In this document: in pieces, positions 38,476 to 46,229 of the stretch
Layout: each line of letters opens with the position of its first letter
Numbering within the stretch: the first letter of the stretch is position 1
From: a virus
DNA: 51,608 nt
Virus record (IMG/VR): IMGVR_UViG_3300021368_002593
Span: 1-51,608 of that record
Direction: 5' to 3' (one strand)
Position numbers and translations under genes: made by a program
The notes under the pieces: generated by a model
Told to the model about the DNA's origin: nothing
The model's input: only the letters and a program-made list of their open reading frames with translations
Database searches by the model: none

Positions 38476-39839
38476 GCTGGATAATCCCATTTAGTAATTG
38501 ATTCTACTTGCTTCCAAGGTCCCCACGTAGAAGGCATATAGACGTAAGGAACAGTGCGAATCTGACATTGATCACCCTCACACAAAAGATCATCAACAAT
38601 TCGCCAGGACTCCATCACTTCTTCTGAGTGGACAAAGTGGGACTGGTCTCCGTTGATTGCATCGTAGAGTAGTTTTTCATATCCGTCGATTGCTCTATCT
38701 TCTGGATAGGCGTGTGTGAGGGTAGCACGCTCAAGATTATCAGCAAGACCAGGGGACTTAATATCCATCCTAATATCCAGATGAGGATGAGGCTGAAGAC
38801 GGATGACGATACGATCATTGATTTCGCCCTCATAGAGTCTTAGCGGTGGTGCTTTTAGTTTGATAACAACCTCTACACATCCATAAGGCATGTGCTTTCC
38901 AGTCATGACGTTAAAAGGAACTCCTTCCCAACGCCAGTTGTCAACGAAAAGAGTACCAGCGAAATAGGTAGGAGTACCACTGTTAGGATCAACGCCCTCT
39001 TCATCACGGTAGCCATGGTATTGTCCAAGAATAACTGTTGGTGATAGTCTAGTCGCTGCCAACACTTTTGTCTTCTCTCTTCTGACTTCAGTTGCTGACA
39101 TTCGGCATGGAGGTTCCATGGCAATCAATGCAAGAACCTGCAGAACATGATTTTGTAACATGTCTCTAACAGCACCAGCAGTTTCATAATATTGAGCTCT
39201 ACCTTCACAACCAATAGTTTCAGTTGCAAAGATCTGAACTTCTTCTATGTACTGCCTGTTCCAAAGTGGTTCCAGTAAAATATTGCTAAAACGGGTGGCA
39301 AGGATGTTATTAACAGTATCTTTGCCAAGATAATGGTCAATGCGATAAACCTGTTTCTCGCGTAGATGTCTAGCAACCAAAGTTGATAGATGATCAGCAG
39401 ATTTAAAATCGTGCCCAAAGGGTTTTTCGATAACCACCCTAGTTTTTTCTGGGTCATCTAAACATCCTGCCTCCTTTAGATTAGCAATTGCATCAGCATA
39501 TCTTTCTGGTGGAACAGAAAGAAAGTAAGTCAGATCGTCAATGTAATCTGGCAAATGTCTAAGTGTATCCACCATAGACAAATCAGCACATTGATAATCT
39601 AAATGATTTAGAAAATCTTCAGGATAATCACCCAAAGATTCCTTCCACATTTCTGCTGTTGGTTCTCTTCTAGCAGAACCCATAATTAAAAAATTGTCTG
39701 GTAGAAGTTCTTTCTGCCAGAGTTTATAAAGTGCTGGAATAAGTTTTCTCTTGCATAGATCTCCAGTCGCACCGAAGATAACTATGCCTTTAGTGAGCGG
39801 TTCCGTTTCCATCGTAGTCGTCTGAGTCGTAGTAGTCAT
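38472..39839 (-). CDS. zwf: Glucose-6-phosphate dehydrogenase
   Basis: A 455-aa protein from ATG 39839. GATGDLCKRKLIPALYKL is the NADP-binding Rossmann start, RIDHYLGKDTVNN is the substrate-binding active-site signature, and EKPFGHD also matches the family. It makes NADPH and 6-phosphogluconolactone, entering the oxidative pentose phosphate pathway. AAGGTG lies a few bases before this ATG, which decides the start. The upstream 43-aa gene overlaps its first 50 nt in another frame. Downstream it is coupled to a microprotein. Confidence 0.96.
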   Translation of the reverse strand: MTTTTQTTTMETEPLTKGIVIFGATGDLCKRKLIPALYKLWQKELLPDNFLIMGSARREPTAEMWKESLGDYPEDFLNHLDYQCADLSMVDTLRHLPDYIDDLTYFLSVPPERYADAIANLKEAGCLDDPEKTRVVIEKPFGHDFKSADHLSTLVARHLREKQVYRIDHYLGKDTVNNILATRFSNILLEPLWNRQYIEEVQIFATETIGCEGRAQYYETAGAVRDMLQNHVLQVLALIAMEPPCRMSATEVRREKTKVLAATRLSPTVILGQYHGYRDEEGVDPNSGTPTYFAGTLFVDNWRWEGVPFNVMTGKHMPYGCVEVVIKLKAPPLRLYEGEINDRIVIRLQPHPHLDIRMDIKSPGLADNLERATLTHAYPEDRAIDGYEKLLYDAINGDQSHFVHSEEVMESWRIVDDLLCEGDQCQIRTVPYVYMPSTWGPWKQVESITKWDYPA

Positions 39840-39921
39840 TTTCACCTTTTCGTATCCCGAAATATATCGTGGCCAGTACAAACGGTATTGAAATCCATGT
39901 GAGTGCATCAGAGAAGATCAT
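39790..39921 (-). CDS. 43-aa single-TM protein overlapping the zwf start
   Basis: MIFSDALTWISIPFVLATIY then FGIRKGENDYYDSDDYDGNG and TAH. One membrane helix followed by an acidic Tyr/Asp-rich tail. Its last 50 nt are also the first codons of zwf in another frame. It starts 14 nt inside the end of the upstream gene. Role unknown. Confidence 0.6.
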   Translation of the reverse strand: MIFSDALTWISIPFVLATIYFGIRKGENDYYDSDDYDGNGTAH

Positions 39922-40057
39922 TTCTTTCGTTCAGTCCGTGTTCTTTTAAATAATCAATCCACCATTGTAATTTTTGTTTTCTCCAAACAGGAACTGGTAA
40001 TCCCTGTTCAGAGTAGTATTCAAACAGAGCACTATCGATAGTCTGTGAGATCTCCAT
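39908..40057 (-). CDS. 49-aa hypothetical protein
   Basis: From ATG 40057 (MEISQTIDSALFEYYSEQGL, then LQWWIDYLKEHGL). AGAGGA lies 2-3 nt upstream of the ATG. A longer reading from 40138 would overlap the preceding gene by 107 nt. Helical with aromatic residues; unknown function. Confidence 0.6.
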   Translation of the reverse strand: MEISQTIDSALFEYYSEQGLPVPVWRKQKLQWWIDYLKEHGLNERNDLL

Positions 40058-40244
40058 ATTCCTCTTCATCTTTGTCAACGTCCTCATATGGGTTTGCCAC
40101 GTAGGGTCCTCTTTTTCGTAAAGGTTCTTTTCTGACATAATCCGATTCGGTATTAATTGCAGATAACCAAACTGCCAATTTCATTACTATGTAGACTACT
40201 ACTAGTGGTGTGAAGCATAACAGAAGGGTTATTTGATACTTCAT
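40032..40244 (-). CDS. 70-aa single-TM protein after gnd
   Basis: MKYQITLLLCFTPLVVVYIV then MKLAVWLSAI, a membrane helix, followed by a charged tail ending DKDEEEYGDLTDYR. The ATG overlaps the gnd stop (ATGA). Function unknown. Confidence 0.7.
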   Translation of the reverse strand: MKYQITLLLCFTPLVVVYIVMKLAVWLSAINTESDYVRKEPLRKRGPYVANPYEDVDKDEEEYGDLTDYR

Positions 40245-41260
40245 CTTACGTCATGTCCTCCAAACATTGCTCGCATACCGTTCAATACTTTGAACGCGAA
40301 AGCCCCCAAACGACGAGATTCAAAACGCTCAAACAACGCCGTAGAAATGACAGGAGTGGGAACACCCAAATCGACAGCGGCATGAACAGTCCAGCGACCT
40401 TCACCGCTATCGGAAACCCCTCCATCGAACTTATCAAGCTCTGTATTGCCCCGAAGTACATCCGCAGTAAGATCCAATAACCAACTGCCGACCACGCTAC
40501 CACGACGCCATAACTCAGCCACCTCAGCACAGTCAATATCGTAGCAGTAATCTTGTGGATTCTCCATCGGAGCCACCTCAGCATCACCTGCTTTGACGTA
40601 CTTGCTCCCAGCATTAGCTTCATGCAGGATATTAAATCCTTCTGCGTATGCTTGCATGATTCCATACTCAACACCATTATGAACCATTTTTACAAAGTGA
40701 CCAGCGCCTGGTGGTCCACAATGTAACCAACCATACTCGGCAGATGTTGCTCTAGAGAGTGGGTCAGTTCTATCAGCTGCTCCGATGCCTGGTGCAAGTG
40801 CCCTAAAGATAGGAGAGCAGACGGATACTGCAGTATCTGTACCACCAACCATAAGACAGTATCCACGCTCCAGACCATAAACTCCACCAGAAGTACCGCA
40901 GTCAAGATATTGGATGCCCAACTTAGATAACCTTTCTGCTCTCCTGCGAGAGTCCTTAAAATTACTATTGCCGTGATCAATAATAATATCTCCTTCACCA
41001 CAAAACTGTAGTAACTCATTAAGTGTATCCTCCACGGTTTCTGCTGGAACTACCATCATAAAGATGCCAGGACCTTTTGATCTAACTTCGCTACAAAGAT
41101 ATTCTATAGATGTACAAACACCTGAGACATAACCTTTCTCAAATGCCTCTTCAGCCTTGGCATAGTTTCTTCGATATCCCCAGACTTCAATGTCTGCTTT
41201 CATCATACGGCGAGACATACCCTCACCCATTCTTCCAAGACCAATCAATCCAACTTTCAT
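40241..41260 (-). CDS. gnd: 6-phosphogluconate dehydrogenase (decarboxylating), short form
   Basis: A 339-aa protein. It starts MKVGLIGLGRMGEGMSRRMM (NADP-binding G-x-G-x-M-G), with IIIDHGNSNFKDS, the GTSGGVYGLERGYCLMVGG signature, and GAGHFVKMVHNGVEYGIMQA holding the catalytic Lys/Asn. The length matches the short bacterial form rather than the 470-aa form. It turns 6-phosphogluconate into ribulose-5-phosphate, CO2 and NADPH, following zwf. Its ATG overlaps the stop of the PTOX gene. Confidence 0.96.
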   Translation of the reverse strand: MKVGLIGLGRMGEGMSRRMMKADIEVWGYRRNYAKAEEAFEKGYVSGVCTSIEYLCSEVRSKGPGIFMMVVPAETVEDTLNELLQFCGEGDIIIDHGNSNFKDSRRRAERLSKLGIQYLDCGTSGGVYGLERGYCLMVGGTDTAVSVCSPIFRALAPGIGAADRTDPLSRATSAEYGWLHCGPPGAGHFVKMVHNGVEYGIMQAYAEGFNILHEANAGSKYVKAGDAEVAPMENPQDYCYDIDCAEVAELWRRGSVVGSWLLDLTADVLRGNTELDKFDGGVSDSGEGRWTVHAAVDLGVPTPVISTALFERFESRRLGAFAFKVLNGMRAMFGGHDVR

Positions 41261-41769
41261 TTAATCATCTCCATTGCTTTGAGTAATTCATTACTATGTG
41301 TTAGTTCATCATTTAAGATCTCAAGGATCTTATCATCGTGACCATTGAGTGCTAAGTATTTGGCATATGTGGTGGCAGCATGGACTTCTACTTCGTAGGA
41401 GAGATGGTAAGCAGACCTAGGAGCCAACCAGTAATAAACCACGTTGACCCAATAGTAGATAAGTACAAGGTGTCTGGCCACAAAGCGATCCACAAGATAA
41501 GTGTTACCGCCCCTACTCTCCATATACTCAAGATGTTCTGTTTCGTTAAGTGTTTGAGCAAAATGTTCCTCCATCAGATAGATGTGTTCTGGACCACGTA
41601 ACCCCATAGATTCTCTAAAATGTAGCACACTCAAGAATGCAAAATAGGGTGCCCGAGCAATCTCTTCAAGCACCCAAAACCGTTGATAATCTCTTCCCTT
41701 ATAAAGGAAGTCCAGAATTGCTACTGTGATATCTAAAACAAGTTCATTGAGTTTCTTCATCTTCTTCAT
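41257..41769 (-). CDS. Plastoquinol terminal oxidase (PTOX/alternative oxidase family)
   Basis: A 170-aa protein. All di-iron ligand motifs are present: VLEEIARAPYFAF (E), HFAQTLNETEHLEYME (E and H), YEVEVHAATTYAKYL (E), NDELTHSNEL (E and H). Two hydrophobic stretches could lie in the membrane face. It oxidises plastoquinol and reduces oxygen to water, draining electrons from photosystem II. ATG 41760 is an alternative start. It lies between plastocyanin and gnd in one transcription unit. Confidence 0.93.
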   Translation of the reverse strand: MKKMKKLNELVLDITVAILDFLYKGRDYQRFWVLEEIARAPYFAFLSVLHFRESMGLRGPEHIYLMEEHFAQTLNETEHLEYMESRGGNTYLVDRFVARHLVLIYYWVNVVYYWLAPRSAYHLSYEVEVHAATTYAKYLALNGHDDKILEILNDELTHSNELLKAMEMIK

Positions 41770-41920
41770 AGTCGTAAGTTAAGCGACAGTCCCAATAGTG
41801 GTCTTCTTCCCACTCTGGTTCATAAAGAGGACAAGGTTCCTCAAAGAGATGTTGCATCCTTAGTTGATTGATACGCTCTCTGAGGGACTTATAAAACTCT
41901 CTCTTTTGTTCTGAATTCAT
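41744..41920 (-). CDS. 58-aa acidic hypothetical protein
   Basis: MNSEQKREFYKSLRERINQL, then a Trp/Glu-rich end (YEPEWEEDHYWD, YEEDEETQ). It starts with ATGA overlapping the plastocyanin stop and overlaps the PTOX start by 26 nt. Function unknown. Confidence 0.65.
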   Translation of the reverse strand: MNSEQKREFYKSLRERINQLRMQHLFEEPCPLYEPEWEEDHYWDCRLTYDYEEDEETQ

Positions 41921-42240
41921 TCTACATGAACAGTGCCAATCATACCTGCACCTTTATGGGGACCACACCAATAAGTATAGTCACCAGCTTCGGGAAATGC
42001 AACATCAAACTCTTCGCCTGGTAACATTGCCAGGGCTTCGTGACCTAATTCTGGATGATCCTCAATAATTACATTATGAGGAGGAAGCATATTATTAACA
42101 AAATGAACAGACTCCCCAGCACTGATCGTTACCTCTGCAGGATCGAAAACTAAATTGCCATTAGAACCCATTTGAACATCAACAGCCCAGGCAGGGACTG
42201 CAAAAAACAGGGATGCTAGAAACGCGAAAAAGAACTTCAT
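41917..42240 (-). CDS. petE: Plastocyanin precursor
   Basis: A 107-aa protein: a 19-residue signal peptide (MKFFFAFLASLFFAVPAWA), then the cupredoxin fold. Copper ligands: His in PPHNVIIED and Cys, His, Met in YWCGPHKGAGMIG. It carries electrons from cytochrome b6f to photosystem I in the lumen. It lies with PTOX and gnd in one unit and likely maintains or redirects electron flow in the infected cell. Confidence 0.96.
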   Translation of the reverse strand: MKFFFAFLASLFFAVPAWAVDVQMGSNGNLVFDPAEVTISAGESVHFVNNMLPPHNVIIEDHPELGHEALAMLPGEEFDVAFPEAGDYTYWCGPHKGAGMIGTVHVE

Positions 42241-42246
42241 GTTCTG

Positions 42247-42450
42247 TTACTCGACTACACTATCTAGGTATTTCCGCTCTTCTTTATACAAAAAATCAAG
42301 ATTTCTATCTAGATATATTTCGATTCCCTGACGTAAATCTGGTAGCAACCATTCATCAATACGATAGCAATATTGCCAGTTGGCTGGTTGAATGCAATTC
42401 ATTACAACAACAGTCCAAAATGCCGTTAAGTGATTAGTAATAGTAAGCAT
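42247..42450 (-). CDS. Hypothetical protein downstream of a terminator
   Basis: A 67-aa protein (MLTITNHLTAFWTVVVMNCI then QPANWQYCYRIDEWLLPDLR). A hydrophobic N-terminus precedes a charged helical part. The ATG at 42450 sits immediately after the terminator's T-run, leaving no room for a ribosome site, so ATG 42402 (MNCIQ...) may be the true start. Function unknown. Confidence 0.6.
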   Translation of the reverse strand: MLTITNHLTAFWTVVVMNCIQPANWQYCYRIDEWLLPDLRQGIEIYLDRNLDFLYKEERKYLDSVVE

Positions 42451-42451
42451 T

Positions 42452-42475
42452 AAAAAAGGACCCGTAGGTCCTTTT
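42452..42475 (-). terminator. Rho-independent terminator
   Basis: AAAAGGACC pairs with GGTCCTTTT across a 4-nt loop; T-runs on both strands. On the minus strand it closes the gene at 42501-42698. The petE-PTOX-gnd-zwf unit starts right after it. Confidence 0.85.
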
Positions 42476-42500
42476 ATTGTATCATAGGTTCGATTTTAAT

Positions 42501-42698
42501 TCAACCAACAGGGTGATCTCTTAGTACCTCCCGACATACTTTTTTACACGTTGCTTGACTATCATCACACTCAATCAAACAATCATAGTAATCGTTAATT
42601 ACATCGGCTTCCTCCATTGATCGATCCAGAGATTTGTTTAGACGACGGAATGATTCTTTCCATCCAGCAAGTTGATTATGCGAGAGTAAATTGTGCAT
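42501..42698 (-). CDS. Small Cys-rich hypothetical protein
   Basis: A 65-aa protein from ATG 42698 (MHNLLSHNQLAGWKESFRRL), preceded by GGAG at 7 nt; ATG 42710 is weaker. The C-terminus has YYDCLIECDDSQATCKKVCR: C-x3-C-x6-C-x3-C, suited to a helical hairpin with two disulphides (CHCH-like) or to metal binding. Function unknown. Confidence 0.75.
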   Translation of the reverse strand: MHNLLSHNQLAGWKESFRRLNKSLDRSMEEADVINDYYDCLIECDDSQATCKKVCREVLRDHPVG

Positions 42699-42710
42699 AA
42701 TGTTCTCCAC

Positions 42711-42834
42711 TATTTACATTCATGATCAGAAATTGAAGGGGGGTTTCACTTCATTCGTGAGTTCCTAATTCTATATTCTATGTATACAAGTTTGTGTTAA
42801 TTAACTAACATTTGTTAAAAGAACATAAAAGTAC
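42711..42834. other. Gap between two small genes, promoter-like sequence only
   Basis: No open frame. On the minus strand TTAACA near 42805-42800 stands 17 nt before AATATA, a weak promoter candidate for the gene starting at 42698. Confidence 0.35.
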
Positions 42835-42866
42835 AAAAAAAGAGAGGTTGTGAAACCTCTCTTTTA
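42835..42866 (-). terminator. Rho-independent terminator closing the psbA-psbD unit
   Basis: AGAGAGGTT pairs with AACCTCTCT around a 4-nt loop, flanked by A-run and T-run, so it could act on both strands. It lies 5 nt after the stop of the gene at 42871. Confidence 0.88.
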
Positions 42867-42870
42867 AGTT

Positions 42871-43080
42871 TTATTTGTCTTCGTATAATTTTTCTAGTTT
42901 CTCTCTAGAAAGATCTACATACATTACTTCATCACCAGGAGCAGGAGCTTCTGGATGGCGTGGTTTGGGTTTATTCATTTCCACATTAATGGATTGAATA
43001 TTAGACCACATCATCGCAAACGAAGCACCTGCAATAATACCAAAGCAAAGAAAGTAAAAGAAAATTTCAAAGTTGTTCAT
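42871..43080 (-). CDS. 69-aa single-TM protein downstream of psbD
   Basis: MNNFEIFFYFLCFGIIAGAS then FAMMWSNIQSINVEMNKPKP and an acidic tail VMYVDLSREKLEKLYEDK. One membrane helix. Its place right after psbD in the same unit suggests a role at the thylakoid membrane; this is inference. Confidence 0.75.
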   Translation of the reverse strand: MNNFEIFFYFLCFGIIAGASFAMMWSNIQSINVEMNKPKPRHPEAPAPGDEVMYVDLSREKLEKLYEDK

Positions 43081-43083
43081 AGT

Positions 43084-43206
43084 TTAATTTCCTTGATAGG
43101 TTGGAATCATCATGCCACCTCCCATATCATCATCGTCATCAGGATTCTGAGTGACGAAATATAAGATCATGAGTATAACAGTTCCAACCAAATATTCAAA
43201 GTGCAT
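43084..43206 (-). CDS. 40-aa single-TM protein overlapping psbD
   Basis: [20 protein letters not shown] then [21 protein letters not shown] membrane helix followed by poly-Asp and a Met-rich end. It starts 11 nt inside the end of psbD. The size resembles small photosystem subunits, but no match is claimed. Confidence 0.65.
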   Translation of the reverse strand: MHFEYLVGTVILMILYFVTQNPDDDDDMGGGMMIPTYQGN

Positions 43207-44251
43207 TTCCACGGGGGAGAACTTCCTCAGGGAAGATGAAGTTTTCATGTGGTTGATCAACTTGAGCCATCCAGTTACGGAGACCTTCATTTAGAAGGAT
43301 GTTCTTGGTGTAGAACGTTTCAAACTCTGGGTCTTCTGCTGCACGAATTTCTTGAGAGACAAAATCATAAGCGCGAAGATTGAGAGCAAGTCCGATAATA
43401 CCAATAGAAGCAGTCCAAAGACCCATAACGGGAACAAAAAGCATAAAGAAATGAAGCCAACGCTTATTAGAGAAAGCAATGCCAAAGATCTGCGACCAGA
43501 ATCTATTTGCCGTGACCATTGAATACGTCTCTTCTTCTTGAGTCGAATCAAAAGCCTTAAAAGTGTTTGCTTGTTCGCCATCTTGATACAGGGTATTTTC
43601 TACAGTCACTCCATGAATTGCAGAAAGGAGTGCTCCTCCAAGTATACCAGCAACTCCCATCATATGGAAGGGATTAAGCGTCCAATTGTGGAATCCCTGA
43701 AGGAATAGGAGAAAGCGGAAGATCGCTGCAACACCAAATGACGGCGCAAAGAACCAGCTGGATTGTCCAAGAGGATAGATGAGAAATACACTAACAAATA
43801 CGGCAATAGGACCCGAAAAAGCAATTGCATTGTACGGTCTAATCCCTACGAGACGACTAATTTCAAACTGCCGAAGCATGAAACCTATGAGAGCAAAGGC
43901 TCCGTGGAGCGCCACAAAATTCCAGAGTCCCCCAAGTTGGACCCAGCGGACGAAATCTCCCTGAGACTCAGGACCCCAAAGTAGAAGAAGAGAATGACCC
44001 ATAGCGTCAGCAGGAGTTGACACAGCTGCCGTGAGGAAATTAGCACCTTCAAGATAGGAAGACGCCAATCCGTGGGTATACCAGCTTGTAACAAACGTCG
44101 TGCCAGTAAGCCAGCCACCAATTGCCATATAAGCAGTGGGAAAAAGTAGTAGTCCAGACCAGCCCACAAATACAAAGCGGTCTCGTTTAAGCCAGTCATC
44201 CAGGACATCGAACCATCCTCTCTGTGGTGGTGAAAGTGTTGATGCTACCAT
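43196..44251 (-). CDS. psbD: Photosystem II reaction centre protein D2
   Basis: A 351-aa, full-length D2 (host about 352). It starts [20 protein letters not shown]; it has the five membrane helices, [19 protein letters not shown] with the P680/iron histidines, [17 protein letters not shown] and the C-terminal [19 protein letters not shown]. It keeps photosystem II supplied with D2 during infection. Two small genes separate it from psbA in the same orientation. Confidence 0.98.
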   Translation of the reverse strand: MVASTLSPPQRGWFDVLDDWLKRDRFVFVGWSGLLLFPTAYMAIGGWLTGTTFVTSWYTHGLASSYLEGANFLTAAVSTPADAMGHSLLLLWGPESQGDFVRWVQLGGLWNFVALHGAFALIGFMLRQFEISRLVGIRPYNAIAFSGPIAVFVSVFLIYPLGQSSWFFAPSFGVAAIFRFLLFLQGFHNWTLNPFHMMGVAGILGGALLSAIHGVTVENTLYQDGEQANTFKAFDSTQEEETYSMVTANRFWSQIFGIAFSNKRWLHFFMLFVPVMGLWTASIGIIGLALNLRAYDFVSQEIRAAEDPEFETFYTKNILLNEGLRNWMAQVDQPHENFIFPEEVLPRGNAL

Positions 44252-44253
44252 TA

Positions 44254-44484
44254 CTATTTAAAACCTCCATTAGATTTTTTTGTTTTATTGTTTTCTTTAT
44301 CTAACACTTCAACGTGTGAGATAAATTGTGGTGGATTTTGAAACCATAACATCTGAACAGTATCCCAATTGTCAGTAACAATTGTTTTGCCATTTGTCAT
44401 GAAGACTTTGTAATCATGTCTGTCATATGGCTCTTCAGAAGTTAATTCAAAATACTGTGGATCACTTTTTTGAATTAGATTCAT
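44254..44484 (-). CDS. Hypothetical protein between psbA and psbD
   Basis: A 76-aa protein from ATG 44484 ([20 protein letters not shown]), strand-rich ([24 protein letters not shown]), ending in a Lys/Asn-rich tail. The start lies 23 nt inside the upstream gene; a GTG at 44508 is possible. It ends 2 nt before psbD. Function unknown. Confidence 0.7.
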   Translation of the reverse strand: MNLIQKSDPQYFELTSEEPYDRHDYKVFMTNGKTIVTDNWDTVQMLWFQNPPQFISHVEVLDKENNKTKKSNGGFK

Positions 44485-44821
44485 GAGGATGTGCTGGTTT
44501 GAATTCACCTTCTGGAAATGGTTGAGATTTACTCAAATCTCTACGAGACTGGTTCTTAATAATAATGAAAGCATCTTTATTATACTTTCGAGTACCTAAA
44601 GGTGATTGCCACTTTTTGTTGTACTCCTCACCAACATCAATACCAGAAACTGAAGTACCACCAATCTCTATGTCAATCTCATCGGTTGATTCCCACCCGA
44701 GAGTTTTAATTGTTGCTTGTACCGTGTCCATGATACCGCCTTCTTTCCAGGCAAAGTATTCAGGATCTTCCATAACGTGTTCCTCTGGATCAAGTTTACC
44801 AATCATAATAGTATCACACAA
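44462..44821 (-). CDS. Hypothetical protein downstream of psbA terminator
   Basis: A 119-aa protein (MCDTIMIGKLDPEEHVMEDP...), acidic; the middle DEIDIEIGGTSVSGIDVGEE and KDAFIIIKNQSRRDL are strand-rich. ATG 44806 (MIGKLD...) is another possible start. Not an HNH endonuclease of the kind sometimes found near phage psbA. Function unknown. Confidence 0.65.
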   Translation of the reverse strand: MCDTIMIGKLDPEEHVMEDPEYFAWKEGGIMDTVQATIKTLGWESTDEIDIEIGGTSVSGIDVGEEYNKKWQSPLGTRKYNKDAFIIIKNQSRRDLSKSQPFPEGEFKPAHPHESNSKK

Positions 44822-44854
44822 AGTAAAGGGACAACAACAGTTGAAATACCTATA

Positions 44855-44885
44855 AAAAACCCCGCCAGATATTCTCTGACGGGGA
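44855..44885 (-). terminator. Rho-independent terminator after psbA
   Basis: CCCCGTCAG pairs with CTGGCGGGG (one G-T pair) around AGAATAT, followed by TTTTTT on the minus strand, 21 nt after the psbA stop. A textbook intrinsic terminator. Confidence 0.92.
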
Positions 44886-44905
44886 TGGGACTACCATCAG
44901 TCATA

Positions 44906-45985
44906 TCAACCGATGGAAGGAGCAGTTAGAGCCACAGGAGTGGATTCAGCAGCAGCAAGGTCAAGAGGGAAGTTGTGAGCGTTACGCTCATGCATGACTT
45001 CCATGCCTAGACCAGCGCGGTTGAGTACGTCTGCCCAGGTGTTCAGAACACGACCTTGACCATCTTGGATGGACTGGTTGAAGTTGAAACCATTGAGGTT
45101 GAATGCCATGGTGCTAACACCAAGTGCAGTGAACCAGATTCCTACGACAGGCCATGCTGCGAGGAAGAAGTGTAGTGAACGGGAGTTGTTGAAAGACGCA
45201 TATTGGAAGATGAGACGACCAAAGTAACCGTGAGCGGCGACGATGTTGTAGGTCTCTTCTTCTTGACCGAACTTATAACCATAGTTCTGGGACTCGGTTT
45301 CAGTGGTTTCACGAACCAGTGAAGAGGTAACTAGTGAACCATGCATTGCGGAGAACAGTGAACCACCGAAGACACCAGCCACACCTAGCATGTGGAAGGG
45401 GTGCATTAGGATGTTGTGCTCTGCTTGGAAGACAAGCATGTAGTTGAAAGTACCAGAGATGCCAAGAGGCATACCATCAGAGAAAGAACCTTGACCGAAA
45501 GGATAGACCAGGAACACTGCACTCGCTGCAGCAACAGGTGCCGAGTATGCAACACAGATCCAGGGACGCATACCTAGACGGTAGGAAAGTTCCCACTCAC
45601 GACCCATATAGCAGAAGACGCCAATGAGGAAATGGAATACTACAAGTTGGTAAGGACCACCGTTATACAGCCACTCGTCAAGCGATGCGGCTTCCCAGAT
45701 GGGATAGAAGTGAAGACCAATTGCGTTGGAAGAGGGAACAACTGCACCAGAGATGATGTTGTTTCCGTACATGAGTGAACCAGCGACGGGTTCACGGATG
45801 CCGTCGATGTCCACAGGGGGAGCAGCGACGAAGGCGGTGATGAAGCAGATTGTGGCTGCCAACAGAGTTGGGATCATCAGCACACCGAACCAACCGACAT
45901 AGAGGCGGTTATTGGTAGAAGTTACCCACTCGCAGAAAGATTCCCAAGTGGATGCGCCTTGCTGGCGCGAAAGAGTTGAAGCCAT
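44906..45985 (-). CDS. psbA: Photosystem II reaction centre protein D1
   Basis: A 359-aa protein from ATG 45985 ([20 protein letters not shown]). It has [19 protein letters not shown], the His-containing [19 protein letters not shown], the QB-site [20 protein letters not shown] and the Mn-cluster end [13 protein letters not shown] with the C-terminal extension removed by CtpA. No intron. It replaces photodamaged host D1 in infection. It has its own leader with a hairpin, a late-type box and a terminator. Confidence 0.99.
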   Translation of the reverse strand: MASTLSRQQGASTWESFCEWVTSTNNRLYVGWFGVLMIPTLLAATICFITAFVAAPPVDIDGIREPVAGSLMYGNNIISGAVVPSSNAIGLHFYPIWEAASLDEWLYNGGPYQLVVFHFLIGVFCYMGREWELSYRLGMRPWICVAYSAPVAAASAVFLVYPFGQGSFSDGMPLGISGTFNYMLVFQAEHNILMHPFHMLGVAGVFGGSLFSAMHGSLVTSSLVRETTETESQNYGYKFGQEEETYNIVAAHGYFGRLIFQYASFNNSRSLHFFLAAWPVVGIWFTALGVSTMAFNLNGFNFNQSIQDGQGRVLNTWADVLNRAGLGMEVMHERNAHNFPLDLAAAESTPVALTAPSIG

Positions 45986-46035
45986 TGTTTTAAACAAAAA
46001 AGTAAGACCATCAGGGAAATGGTGGAGTTACTATT

Positions 46036-46056
46036 TCCTCTCACCCTTAGAGAGGA
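46036..46056 (-). promoter_or_regulatory. Hairpin in the psbA leader
   Basis: TCCTCTC pairs with GAGAGGA across a 7-nt loop, about 51 nt before the psbA ATG. A second weaker hairpin (CCAT...ATGG) follows nearer the start. They may affect mRNA stability or translation. Confidence 0.45.
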
Positions 46057-46147
46057 TATGAAAGACGTTTTTATACTCCCTAGAGGTCTTGGTTTACGGG
46101 GAGTTGAACAAAAAATTAAGAACGTTACGTTTCTTAACCTGTTGACT

Positions 46148-46154
46148 TATTTAG
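46148..46154 (-). promoter_or_regulatory. Late-type promoter box (CTAAATA) for psbA
   Basis: CTAAATA followed by AG on the minus strand, 162 nt before the psbA ATG, giving a leader of about 150 nt. It lies near a divergent box at 46195-46202. Confidence 0.4.
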
Positions 46155-46194
46155 TATAACAGATCCTAGGGGGCCCGTCAAGAGGATTGGTCAG

Positions 46195-46202
46195 GATAAA
46201 TA
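46195..46202 (+). promoter_or_regulatory. Late-type promoter box (GATAAATA)
   Basis: GATAAATA on the plus strand, 27 nt before ATG 46230. It matches seven of eight positions of the T4 late core and would start the rightward secreted-protein unit. Confidence 0.5.
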
Positions 46203-46229
46203 GAAGCAGCTAACCTAATGGGTCAATTC

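Noticed and set aside
44462-44821. Homing endonuclease next to psbA
   Set aside because: No HNH or GIY-YIG residues, and psbA has no intron.
36832-46000. High-light-inducible (hli) genes expected near psbA/psbD
   Set aside because: No frame with the chlorophyll-binding hli motif was found in this window.
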